Positions 40,446 through 52,928 of a DNA stretch of 64,000 bases are shown piece after piece. The notes beneath the pieces were generated by a model that was given only the letters and a program-made list of their open reading frames with translations, was not told the origin of the DNA and searched no databases. The stretch is from JALYRV01 sp035512575. GTDB taxonomy: Bacteria; Acidobacteriota; Vicinamibacteria; Vicinamibacterales; SCN-69-37. The position numbers and the translations under genes were made by a program. Where the stretch lies: NCBI GenBank assembly GCA_035512575.1, contig DATKDT010000084.1:1-64000 (forward strand), given 5' to 3'. Position 1 is the first letter of the stretch. Every line of letters begins with the position of its first letter.

Positions 40446-42466
40446 GACTGTGCTTCCTCGTGTGCCGCCTGTAACGGCGACGGGACGATCACCTCGAAGA
40501 TCGCAACCGCGCGCGTCTTGCCCTTGACGACGACGTCGCCGAGGGGCCGGATCTCGACACCGCCATGCAGGAGGGCGCGCGTTGCGTCGCTAATAATAAT
40601 CCGGGTTCGATAGTCTTTGTTCAGCGATTCCAGGCGGGCGCCCAGGTTCACATTGTCGCCAATCACGGTGTAGCTCATGATGTCCGAGGAGCCGATATTG
40701 CCGGCAATCATGGGCCCGGAATTGACGCCAATCCCGATATCCAGCTGCGTGCGGCCTTCCGCGGCCCACTTACGGTTCAGCTCGCCCAGCTCCTTCACCA
40801 TCTCCACGGCCGCTTCGACGGCATGCTCCGCATGCTGCGGGTCGTCGAGCGGCGCGCCGAAGAGCGCCATCACCATGTCGCCGACGAATTTGTCGACGGT
40901 GCCCTGGCGGCGGAAGACGATGGCCACCATCCGCGAGAAATACTCGTTCAACTGCGCCACGAGCGCCTCGGGCTCCCCTTTCTCGGTCACCGTCGTGAAG
41001 CCGCGGATGTCGGAGAAGAGCACCGACATGTCGCGCCGTTTGCCGCCAAGCTGCGCGAGCTCGGGATTGGCAATCAGCTGCGCATAGACGTCGCGCGACA
41101 CGTAACGCCCGAACAGCTTCTTCACCGCACGCTTTTCGGCGCCTTCGACGAAATATTGGTAGGCGGTGCCGGCAAACAGCGCCACGGCGCCCGCCATGAG
41201 TGGCTGCGACATGTTCAGCCACACGCCGCTTCGAAACAGGGACAGACTCAGCCAGAGCCATCCCGCCGTGAGCAGCACCGCCCCGGCGGCCGCCGTCCAA
41301 TACGAAAGCATGGTCGCCATCAGGCCGATCACGATCGCGATCGCAAGCGTGCCGAGCACGCGTGTCGTCTCCGGCGCCGGGCGGATGAAGCGGTTCGAGA
41401 GGATGCTGTCGGCCATGCTGGCGTGCAGCTGAATGCCGGGCATCACGCCTTCACCAAACGGCGTGGTGAAGACGTCGAGCAGGCCGGATGCCGTCAGGCC
41501 GATGAACACAACCTTGTCTTTGAACACCGCCGGATCGAGCACCGGCGCCTGTCCCGCATTCAACTGCTCCTGCGAGACGAGCAGGTCGCGTATCTCGTAC
41601 GACGTGTACGGCCGCGCGCCGTTCACAATCGCCGGCGCCCTGTAGTTGATCAGCATCGTGAGCTGCTCGTGCGACCGCGACGCATCGTCCCAGTCGGGCA
41701 CACGCTCCGACACGAGCGGGATGAGGCGATCGCGGACGCGGATCGCGCGCCCGTCGAGCGTGACCTCCTCGGGCCGGATACCTTCAGCCGTCAGCGCCGC
41801 GGCCACGCCGAGCGACGGAACGTAGCGGCCGCCGATCCGGATGAACGGCAGCATCCTGCGCGCGGGGCCGTCCCTGTCAGGGTGAAGCAGGTTGTGGCCG
41901 AGTGCGGCGGCCTGCGCGAGGCCGGGTATCGGGGGAACCAGCTGCGGACGCTCTTCGATCGCCGGGCCAAGCCGGTACGGCGGGCTCGTCCACGCACTCT
42001 CGCGCTCGGCGGAGCCGCCGACGACGCCGAGATGGACGGCGCCGGCGAGCATGATGATGCGGGGCGTGTTCCTGACCGATTCGACGAGCGCCGCGTCCGA
42101 CTCGGCGCCGGTCCATCTGGCGTCGCCGCCGTAGGGCACGCCCTCGCTGAGGTCGGGCTCGGCGATGTGCAGGTCGACGGCGATCGCCCTGGGCGAGCCG
42201 CGCTTCAGGAAATCGATCGCGTCGGCGAGCACGACGCGGGGCCACGGCCACCGGCCGCCGACCTGGGCGACGGCGCGGATGCTCTCGTCGTTGATTTCAA
42301 CCAGGACGATGTCCTGGCGCACGGCCGCGGGATCGGCCGTGCGACGGACGCGCCAGTCGTAGGTTTTCAGCTCCGGGAGACCGAGAAGGCCGGCCCAGCC
42401 GAGGCCGAGCACGAAGGCCGCGGCCGTGAGACCAAGCAGGACACCGGCGACAACTTTCCTCAGCAC
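40442..42466 (-). CDS. CHASE2-domain adenylate/guanylate cyclase
   Basis: This 674-residue membrane protein has an N-terminal helix (residues 6-28), an extracytoplasmic CHASE2 sensor (about 40-335), three helices (about 345-430) and a class III cyclase domain (about 475-655). The metal aspartates are in VLFSDIRGFT and VDKFVGDMVMALFG, the substrate lysine is in the second motif, and the transition-state Asn and Arg are in IGDNVNLGARLE. The catalytic set is therefore complete. CHASE2 senses unknown external signals. The gene is 5 bp downstream of the decaheme gene and overlaps the M48 gene by 4 bp. The MscS-cNMP channel farther down the operon is a plausible effector. Confidence 0.94.
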   Translation of the reverse strand: MLRKVVAGVLLGLTAAAFVLGLGWAGLLGLPELKTYDWRVRRTADPAAVRQDIVLVEINDESIRAVAQVGGRWPWPRVVLADAIDFLKRGSPRAIAVDLHIAEPDLSEGVPYGGDARWTGAESDAALVESVRNTPRIIMLAGAVHLGVVGGSAERESAWTSPPYRLGPAIEERPQLVPPIPGLAQAAALGHNLLHPDRDGPARRMLPFIRIGGRYVPSLGVAAALTAEGIRPEEVTLDGRAIRVRDRLIPLVSERVPDWDDASRSHEQLTMLINYRAPAIVNGARPYTSYEIRDLLVSQEQLNAGQAPVLDPAVFKDKVVFIGLTASGLLDVFTTPFGEGVMPGIQLHASMADSILSNRFIRPAPETTRVLGTLAIAIVIGLMATMLSYWTAAAGAVLLTAGWLWLSLSLFRSGVWLNMSQPLMAGAVALFAGTAYQYFVEGAEKRAVKKLFGRYVSRDVYAQLIANPELAQLGGKRRDMSVLFSDIRGFTTVTEKGEPEALVAQLNEYFSRMVAIVFRRQGTVDKFVGDMVMALFGAPLDDPQHAEHAVEAAVEMVKELGELNRKWAAEGRTQLDIGIGVNSGPMIAGNIGSSDIMSYTVIGDNVNLGARLESLNKDYRTRIIISDATRALLHGGVEIRPLGDVVVKGKTRAVAIFEVIVPSPLQAAHEEAQS

Positions 42467-42471
42467 CGGTG

Positions 42472-46259
<3,788 letters not shown>

Positions 46260-46260
<1 letters not shown>

Positions 46261-48314
46261 CAGAAGACGAGCCTCGCGTTGAGAAACGTCGAGAACAGAT
46301 GGCCGCGATCGTAGATGTCTTTCAGCCCCTGCCCGAGTTTCATGGCCGCGATGCCTCCGACGATGACGATGTTATCGCTCAAAGGGGGGCGGAATTGAAA
46401 GCCCATCCCGTAGTCGAGGCCGATGGTCGGCCGGATGTCACCCTGGAAGAGCAGCGCCTCGATGGAATCGGTGTGCGCGAACCGCAGGAAGCTGGTGTTC
46501 GCAAAGGCGCGCAGCTTCGGCGTGAGCTCGACGTCGAGGCCGGCATTCACCAGCATCACGCCGGGGTTCACGAAGTTCGCCTGCCCCTCATCCTTGTTCG
46601 TGCGGAGCGTGGGGAGCAGGCTCACCGGCGACAGCAGGCCCGTGCCCGTCTGCGCAAGCCGCAGGCCCTGACGGTTCCAGAGACTGAACGGCCCGCCCGC
46701 GAAGACGGGAATATCCACGATGGCGTCGAACCCGGATCCCTCGTCATCGCCGGGATCGGCATCGCCGGTCGCATAGAAGAACGCGCCCTTGATCCGCAGC
46801 CAGTCCTTGTCGATCGACACTTCGGCGGCCGCCATCCGCGCGTTGATGTCCACCCGCTGCGCCGCGATCGGATTCACCGTCTCGTGTCCCAGTGCCTGAT
46901 AGAACGCATGGCTGATGTTCCAGCGGCCCAGGTGTCCGTTCCCCGCCCACCCGAGATAGTAGGCATGCACCCTGTTCTCAACGATGACGCCGATCGGCGC
47001 CGGCCGAACGAGAAAGCCGTTGTGGTCGTAGTGCTGGCTTCCGTGATCGCGGTTGGCGTGGACGCTGAAAGACGCCGTGTACCCAGGCTTGATGAAGTCC
47101 TGGATGTAGACGTTGCCGATCCACACCTGCTGGCCGCGGCGCTTCCACTCGTTGAAGACGCTGTTGGTTTCCTTCTCGAGCAGATCGAACGCCGCGACGT
47201 TGAACTCGATGCGGCTCGACGCGAGCGTGCCGAAGACCCTGATGCCCGGCGCCTCGAGCACCGAGACGAAGCCCCGGAAATCGCTGCTGAACTCCTGGAT
47301 GCCCGCGCGCACCGAGACGAAGTCGTAGTGGCTGCTCAGGTCCGCGAGCTTGACCTCGCCAAAGGCTTCCTGCAGCCCGATGTGCGATGACAGGCGGTTC
47401 GAGCGCCGGCGCACGTCGAAGTTGACCGCGCCGTACTCCGCGGTGTTGAGGAAGTTCAGGCTGAAGGCCGGCTGGACGCGGAGACGCCAGTCGACCGGGC
47501 GATAGGCGGTGTCGCCGCGGAACAGATCGATCGACGTGCGCACGACCGTCACCGGGAAGTACTGTCCGCCGCGGCCGAAAAAATCCTGGCTGCCCGGCCG
47601 TTTGGCCGACACGCCGCTGGGCGTGGGGAGATTGCGCCCCTCGAGCAGCGTGTCGCTCACGCCGAGCAACGTCAGGAACGTGCGGTTGCCGATGATCGGG
47701 CGGTCTCCCTTGAGGACATTGGTGTTGTAGGGGTCCCACCAGCGGCCGCTGACGTACGGGTAGTCGCCGCCGATCCCATACCGATCCCAGTCCGGCATCG
47801 TCAGGTTCCAGCGATCCGGAATCGGCATGAACACCTTCTCGCCGGCCGGCAGCGGCACCGCTTCGCCGGTTGACGGCGTGCGCGGGCGCACGACGCGGCC
47901 GTAGGGCAGCGCCGGCTCTGGCGGCGGGGCGTCTGCGGCCGGCGCGGCGATGCGCCGCAACACGAGCTCGGTCGTGACGAGTTCCGACCGGCCGAGCCGC
48001 AAGTCCGCGCGCGTGAGCGGCTCGAAGCCGTCGGCAGTGACCGTGAGCGTGTAGTCGCCGGCGGGAACGTCGAGGAAGCGGAAGATGCCGTCAGCCGATG
48101 TCAGCGCGCGGCGCGTGCCGGGAAAGGCGACGGGGCGCCCCGAGGCGGCGCGCTGCCGGATCTCGACCGTCGCGCCCGGCACCGCGCGGCCGTCCTCCGC
48201 GCGGACGATGCCATGGATCGACGCCGCGCGCGCGGCCTGCCCGGGAATCGTCTGCGCGACCGACGGCGCGGCCACGAGCAGGACCGCCAGCACGGCTGCA
48301 GCTATCGGCGCCAT
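46260..48314 (-). CDS. Outer-membrane beta-barrel with N-terminal carboxypeptidase-regulatory domain
   Basis: This 684-residue exported protein has a signal peptide (1-20), a carboxypeptidase-regulatory-like domain SIHGIVRAEDGRAVPGATVEIR...FRFLDVPAGDYTLTVTADGFEPL (about 30-115), a Pro-rich linker, then ~450 residues of alternating beta-strands ending ...FLNARLVF. The final aromatic residue is the outer-membrane assembly signal. It lacks a recognisable TonB plug, so it is porin-like rather than a canonical TonB receptor. It is coupled to the decaheme cytochrome (1-bp overlap), like porin partners of outer-membrane cytochrome conduits. It overlaps the upstream glucosidase by 13 bp. Confidence 0.78.
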
Positions 48315-50974
48315 TCGTCGATGAGATTGGCCACCAGGCCGGTCCAGCCTGTCTGGTGATTCGCGCCGAGTCCCGCGCCGTTGTCGCCGTGGAAGTATTC
48401 GTTGAACAGCAGCAGATCCCGCCAGTGCGGATCCTGCTGGAAGCGCTCGGTGCCGCCGTAAATCCGGCGGCGTCCATCGCTGCCGCGCGTGAAGAGCCCG
48501 ATCATGCGATCGGCCGTCTCCCGCGCCATGTCGGCAGGCGTGAGCGGCGCGCCCGCGCCGGCCGGCGTCGACACGGCGAACTCGGGGCCGAACGCCTCGC
48601 CGAATTTCACGAACGACTCGATCAGCAGGAACGAGGTCGGGAACCACACGGGTCCGCGCCAGTTGGAGTTGCCACCCTTGATCTTCACGTCCGCTTCCGC
48701 GGGCTCGTAGCGCACGGTGCCGCTGCCGAAACTGAACGGGTGGTGCTCGTGATGCTTCGACAGCGAGCGGATGCCGCCCGGCGACAGAAATTCGTTCTCG
48801 TCCCAGACATGCTGCAGCAGGCGCTCGAGCTGATGACGGTCGACGATCGAGAGCACATCGCGCCGCTCGCCGTCCCGCGTTTCGATGAAGCAGGCCTGGC
48901 CCACCAGATCGGGACGGTTCCTGATGAACCAGTGCACGTCGTTGAGGAAGTTCGGCAGGTTCCGGAGCTTCGACTCTTCGAGCACGTCAATCGCGAACAG
49001 CGGGATCAGGCCGACCAGCGATCGCACCTCGAACTTGTGGAACGAGCCGTCCTGATAGCGCAGCACGTCATAGAAGAAGCCGTCTTCCTCGTCCCACAGC
49101 TGGTAGTCGCGGCCGCCCATCTTCTTCATCGCGCCGCCGATGTAGATGAAGTGCTGGAAGAACTTCGTCGCCATGCCTTCGTACACGCGGTTGTGCTCTG
49201 CGAGCTCCAGCGCAATCCGCATCATGTGCAGGCAGAAGAAGCCCATCCACCCGGTCGCGTCCGACTGCTCGAGAATCGCCCCGTTGGGCAGCTTCTCGCT
49301 GCGATCGACGACCGTGATGTTGTCGAGGCCGAGAAAGCCGCCCTCGAAGACGTTCATGCCCTGGCTGTCGACCTTGTTCACCCACCAGGCGAAGTTGATC
49401 AGCAGTTTCTGGAAGCACTTCTCGAGGAAGACCGTGTCCCCCTTCCCGGTGCGCGCCTTCTCGATGTTGTAGACGCGCCAGCAGCCCCACGCGTGCACGG
49501 GAGGGTTGAGATCGGAGAACTCCCACTCGTAGGCCGGGATCTGCCCGTTTGGATGCTGGAACTGCTCGAACAGCAGCACCCAGAGGTTCTCCTTCGCGAA
49601 GTGCGGATCGACCAGCGCGAGCGCGACGCAGTGGAAGGCGAGGTCCCACGCCGCGAACCACGGATACTCCCACTTGTCGGGCATCGAGAGGATCCGCATC
49701 GAGTTGAGATGGCGCCAGCTCGCGTTGCGGATGCGGCGCCGCGACGCCGGCGGCGGCATGGCCGGATTGTCGCCTTCCATCCACTGCGCGACATCGAAGA
49801 GATAGATCTGCTTCGTCCACAACATGCCGGCCAGCGCCTGCCGCTGCACCAGCTTCTCATCGTCGGTTGCGCGTGGAGGATGGATGGACGCGTAGAACGC
49901 GTCGGCCTCGGATCGGCGCTCGCGAACGATCGACTCGACGCGGCCGAGCGGATCGTCCATCGACGCCGGCGCAAGCCGCAGGTGCCACACCGTCGAGCCG
50001 CCCGCGGGCACCATGGCGCGATAGTGGAGGCAGGCCTTCGTGCCGACCTCGTCCGGGTTGACGGTCTCCTCGCCGTTCACGATGGCGCGATGGAAGGCAT
50101 CCTTGGTGAAGCGGCTTGCGGACGTCGCGTCGCCGCCGAACACGGCCGCGCCGTTCGTTTCGTTGTCGGTGAAGAGGGCGCTGCCGTCAGCCGGTCCGTA
50201 CAGATGGCGCCGGCCCAGCCGGTACTCGAACATCAGGTTCGACATCGGCGTCGTGCCCTGATCGTCGGCGGCAAGCGACTGAAACGTGCCGCCGCCCGCG
50301 CCGCGCGTGATGCGCGGCTGCGGCAGCCGTTCGGCCCCCCATCCCCAGGTGTTGCGGAACCACAGATGCGGGATGACGTGCAGCTCCGCGGCCTCGGGGC
50401 CGCGGTTGAAGGCTTCGATGCGGATGCAGATGTCTTCGGCGTCGGCCTTCGCGTACTCGATCACGATGTCGAAATACCGGTCGCCGTCGAAGACGCCGGT
50501 GTCGAGCAGCTCGAACTCCATCCCGGCGCCGCCGCGGCCGCGGTTCTCATCCAGCAGGCGCGCGTACGGAAATTCCGCGTGCGGATATTTGTAGAGCAGC
50601 TTCATGTAGCTGCCGGTCGGCGTCGCGTCGAGGTAGAAGTAGTACTCCTTGACGTCTTCCCCGCGGTTGCCCTCGCTCGAGGTCAGGCCGAACATCCGCT
50701 CTTTCAGGATCGGATCGCGCCCGTTCCAGAAGGCGGGCGCGCACACGAGCAGCTGATAGCGGTCCGAGAGCGCGGCGATGCCGTCTTCGCCCCAGCGGTA
50801 GGCCTTGCTGCGGGCTTTGTCGTGCGGCAGGAAGTTCCACGCGTCGCCGTTCGCGCTGTAGTCCTCGCGCACGGTGCCCCAGGCGCGCTCCGAGACGTAG
50901 CAGCCCCACTTGCGCCACGCGGGAACAGGGGGCACGAACGGTTCGGCAAGGCGTCGATGTTCGGCGGTCGGCAT
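48302..50974 (-). CDS. GH63/MGH-type glucosidase
   Basis: This 890-residue (alpha/alpha)6-barrel glycosidase is of the large GH63-like or mannosylglycerate-hydrolase-like group. It opens RRLAEPFVPPVPAWRKWGCYVSERAWGTVREDYSANGDAWNFLPHDKARS and later has FAAWDLAFHCVALALVDPHFAKENL, GWMGFFCLHMMRIALELA and a C-terminal NSNWRGPVWFPTSFLLIES. These are hallmarks of the family, with the acid and base in the D.AF and W.GP.W segments. No signal peptide is present, so it is cytoplasmic. The substrate could be an alpha-glucoside, a glucosylglycerate or a mannosylglycerate osmolyte. It is first in the minus-strand operon and divergent from the aquaporin gene by 25 bp. Confidence 0.85.
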   Translation of the reverse strand: MPTAEHRRLAEPFVPPVPAWRKWGCYVSERAWGTVREDYSANGDAWNFLPHDKARSKAYRWGEDGIAALSDRYQLLVCAPAFWNGRDPILKERMFGLTSSEGNRGEDVKEYYFYLDATPTGSYMKLLYKYPHAEFPYARLLDENRGRGGAGMEFELLDTGVFDGDRYFDIVIEYAKADAEDICIRIEAFNRGPEAAELHVIPHLWFRNTWGWGAERLPQPRITRGAGGGTFQSLAADDQGTTPMSNLMFEYRLGRRHLYGPADGSALFTDNETNGAAVFGGDATSASRFTKDAFHRAIVNGEETVNPDEVGTKACLHYRAMVPAGGSTVWHLRLAPASMDDPLGRVESIVRERRSEADAFYASIHPPRATDDEKLVQRQALAGMLWTKQIYLFDVAQWMEGDNPAMPPPASRRRIRNASWRHLNSMRILSMPDKWEYPWFAAWDLAFHCVALALVDPHFAKENLWVLLFEQFQHPNGQIPAYEWEFSDLNPPVHAWGCWRVYNIEKARTGKGDTVFLEKCFQKLLINFAWWVNKVDSQGMNVFEGGFLGLDNITVVDRSEKLPNGAILEQSDATGWMGFFCLHMMRIALELAEHNRVYEGMATKFFQHFIYIGGAMKKMGGRDYQLWDEEDGFFYDVLRYQDGSFHKFEVRSLVGLIPLFAIDVLEESKLRNLPNFLNDVHWFIRNRPDLVGQACFIETRDGERRDVLSIVDRHQLERLLQHVWDENEFLSPGGIRSLSKHHEHHPFSFGSGTVRYEPAEADVKIKGGNSNWRGPVWFPTSFLLIESFVKFGEAFGPEFAVSTPAGAGAPLTPADMARETADRMIGLFTRGSDGRRRIYGGTERFQQDPHWRDLLLFNEYFHGDNGAGLGANHQTGWTGLVANLIDEWRR

Positions 50975-50984
50975 GGCGGACGGG

Positions 50985-50990
50985 TATTAT
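50985..50990 (+). promoter_or_regulatory. Candidate -10 box (TATTAT) of the aquaporin-cNMP gene
   Basis: TATTAT lies 9 bp before the ATG at 51000, in a 25-bp gap shared with the divergent glucosidase operon. There is no Shine-Dalgarno, so a leaderless transcript is suggested. No -35 is clear. Confidence 0.35.
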
Positions 50991-50999
50991 GCGACAACC

Positions 51000-52085
51000 A
51001 TGCGTGAACGCATGCTTATCTATGCCTGCGAGCTGCTCGGCACCGCCGTGATGCTGTTCCTGGGCGTCACGGCCGTGACCGTCATGTGGGGCGAGGGCTC
51101 GCCGGTGCCGGCCGTCGATCCGCCGGCCCTGCGCCGCCTGATCACGGGACTGCTCTTCGCGGGCGGCGCCACATTCGTCGTCTATTCGCCCCTCGGGCAG
51201 CGAAGCGGGGGGCACATCAATCCGGCGGTGACCCTCGCATTCTGGCGCCTCGGGAAATTTCCAGGCCGCGACGTGCTGCCCTACATCGCGGCGCAGCTGA
51301 CCGGGGCGGTCGCGGGCGTGGCGCTTGCGGCTCTGGCCTGGGGCGACACCGCGCGCAGCGTCCGGCTTGCCCTGACCGCGCCCGGGGAAGGCTGGACGTG
51401 GATGGGCGCCCTCGCCGCTGAAGCCGCCGCGACCTTCGCGCTGGTCTTCCTGATCTTCGTGTGCGTCAACAAGCCGGCGCTCGCGGCGCGTACCGGCATC
51501 CTCGCCGGCAGCCTCGTGGCGGTGCTGGTCACCATCGAAGCGCCGATCTCGGGTACCAGCGTGAACCCCGCGCGCAGCCTCGCGCCGGCGCTGCTGGTGC
51601 CGGAGATGCGCGACCAGTGGATCTACCTCGCCGGCCCGATCGCCGGCGCGCTGCTCGCCGCCGTCGCCTATCGGCGGCGGTGGGGCGGCACCACCGTCTG
51701 CGCGAAGCTGTATCACACGGCCGCGTATCCGTGTCCCTTCGAGACCTGCGGCTACCGCATTGCAGGCGCGGGCGAGGTGATCATGACCGAGGGAGAAACC
51801 GGCGCCGAGGCCTATCTCGTCGAACGGGGCGAGCTGCGCGTGACGCGCGACGCCGCGCTGCTCGCGGAACTCGGGCCGGGCGCGTGGGTGGGCGAGATGA
51901 GCCTGCTGCTCGACGAACCGCGTTCCGCAACGGTCACGGCCATCACCGACGTGCAGCTTCGCCGCGTGACCAGAGACTCGTTCGGGCGCCTGCTCGCCGA
52001 GGATCCCGCACGCACCCAGGAGATGCTGCGGCAGCTTGCCGCGCGCGTGCGTGAATCCAATCGCCGGCTCGCGGGAGGGCGCTGA
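51000..52085 (+). CDS. Aquaporin (MIP family) fused to a cNMP-binding domain
   Basis: This 361-residue protein has six membrane helices of the MIP fold with both pore motifs: NPA at 74-76 (SGGHINPAVTL) and NPA at 189-191 followed by the selectivity Arg192. A cysteine-containing linker follows (C234, C245, C250). Residues 250-345 form a CRP-type cyclic-nucleotide domain, with phosphate cassette VGEMSLLLDEPRSATVTA (E299 and R308). A soluble ligand domain on an aquaporin is unusual and implies gating of water or small-solute flux by cAMP or cGMP. The ATG at 51000 starts exactly at the first helix. It shares one base (TGATG) with the MBL hydrolase gene. Confidence 0.9.
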   Translation: MRERMLIYACELLGTAVMLFLGVTAVTVMWGEGSPVPAVDPPALRRLITGLLFAGGATFVVYSPLGQRSGGHINPAVTLAFWRLGKFPGRDVLPYIAAQLTGAVAGVALAALAWGDTARSVRLALTAPGEGWTWMGALAAEAAATFALVFLIFVCVNKPALAARTGILAGSLVAVLVTIEAPISGTSVNPARSLAPALLVPEMRDQWIYLAGPIAGALLAAVAYRRRWGGTTVCAKLYHTAAYPCPFETCGYRIAGAGEVIMTEGETGAEAYLVERGELRVTRDAALLAELGPGAWVGEMSLLLDEPRSATVTAITDVQLRRVTRDSFGRLLAEDPARTQEMLRQLAARVRESNRRLAGGR

Positions 52086-52891
52086 TGCTGGTCCGCTTCT
52101 GGGGCGTGCGAGGGTCGGTGCCGTGGGCGACGCCGAGCGCGATCGGCCACGGCTGCAATACGCCCTGCATCGAGATCACCGACGAGCGCTCGGGCACCAC
52201 CCTCATCCTCGACGCCGGCTCCGGCATCGTCGGCGTCGGCCTCGCGCTCGAAGGAGAGCCGCGCGAGCTGCCGATTCTGCTGACGCACTATCACTGGGAC
52301 CACGTGCAGGGGCTCCCGTTTCTGGCCCAGTTGTATCAGCCCGGATGGAGTCCGAGAATTTTTGCGCCGAGATTCGAGTCCAGCGAACCCGACTGGGTCG
52401 AGACGATTTTCCGATCGCCCTTTTTCCCGGTGCCGGTCGATCGTCTGCCGAATCGACCGTCGGTCACGATCATCGGGCCCGGCGACGTGCCGATCGAGGG
52501 ATTCCACATCACGGCCATCCCGCTGAATCATCCCGGCGGGTGCCTCGGGTACCGCGTGCGCGGCGCCGACGGGGATCTGGTCTACGCGACCGATCATGAA
52601 TTCGGCAGCGCGCCGCATGACGAGGCGCTCGCGCACTTCGCGCGCGGCGCCGCCGCCATCATTCTCGACGCCCACTTCACGCCCGACGAGATCGGCGCGC
52701 ATGCCGGCTGGGGCCACAGCGACTGGCGCACCTGCGCGGAGTTCGCCGGCGCGAACGGCATCGGCGCGCTCTGGCTCTTCCACCACAAGCCGGGACGCAG
52801 CGACGAGGAGCTGGTGGAGATCAGACGGGCGGCGCAGCAGGTCTTCGCGGCGACCGACACGGCGGGTGAGGGGCAGACGCTGCGGATCTGA
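52085..52891 (+). CDS. Metallo-beta-lactamase-fold hydrolase (possible cNMP phosphodiesterase)
   Basis: This 268-residue MBL-fold enzyme starts FWGVRGSVPWA...GCNTPCIEI and has the metal motif LLTHYHWDHVQGLPF (near residue 65), ATDHEF near 160 and LDAHFTPDE near 197. This group (PhnP/RNase Z-like) includes proteins often annotated as class II cAMP phosphodiesterases, but the substrate cannot be read from sequence alone. Coupling to the aquaporin-cNMP gene by a one-base overlap makes cyclic-nucleotide hydrolysis an attractive inference. A remnant of a paralogue's last 35 codons is at 61370-61477. It is convergent with the TPR-cyclase gene. Confidence 0.85.
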   Translation: MLVRFWGVRGSVPWATPSAIGHGCNTPCIEITDERSGTTLILDAGSGIVGVGLALEGEPRELPILLTHYHWDHVQGLPFLAQLYQPGWSPRIFAPRFESSEPDWVETIFRSPFFPVPVDRLPNRPSVTIIGPGDVPIEGFHITAIPLNHPGGCLGYRVRGADGDLVYATDHEFGSAPHDEALAHFARGAAAIILDAHFTPDEIGAHAGWGHSDWRTCAEFAGANGIGALWLFHHKPGRSDEELVEIRRAAQQVFAATDTAGEGQTLRI

Positions 52892-52928
52892 GCGATAGGA
52901 GCGACGTGTCGGGGGTGACGGCAGCCGG

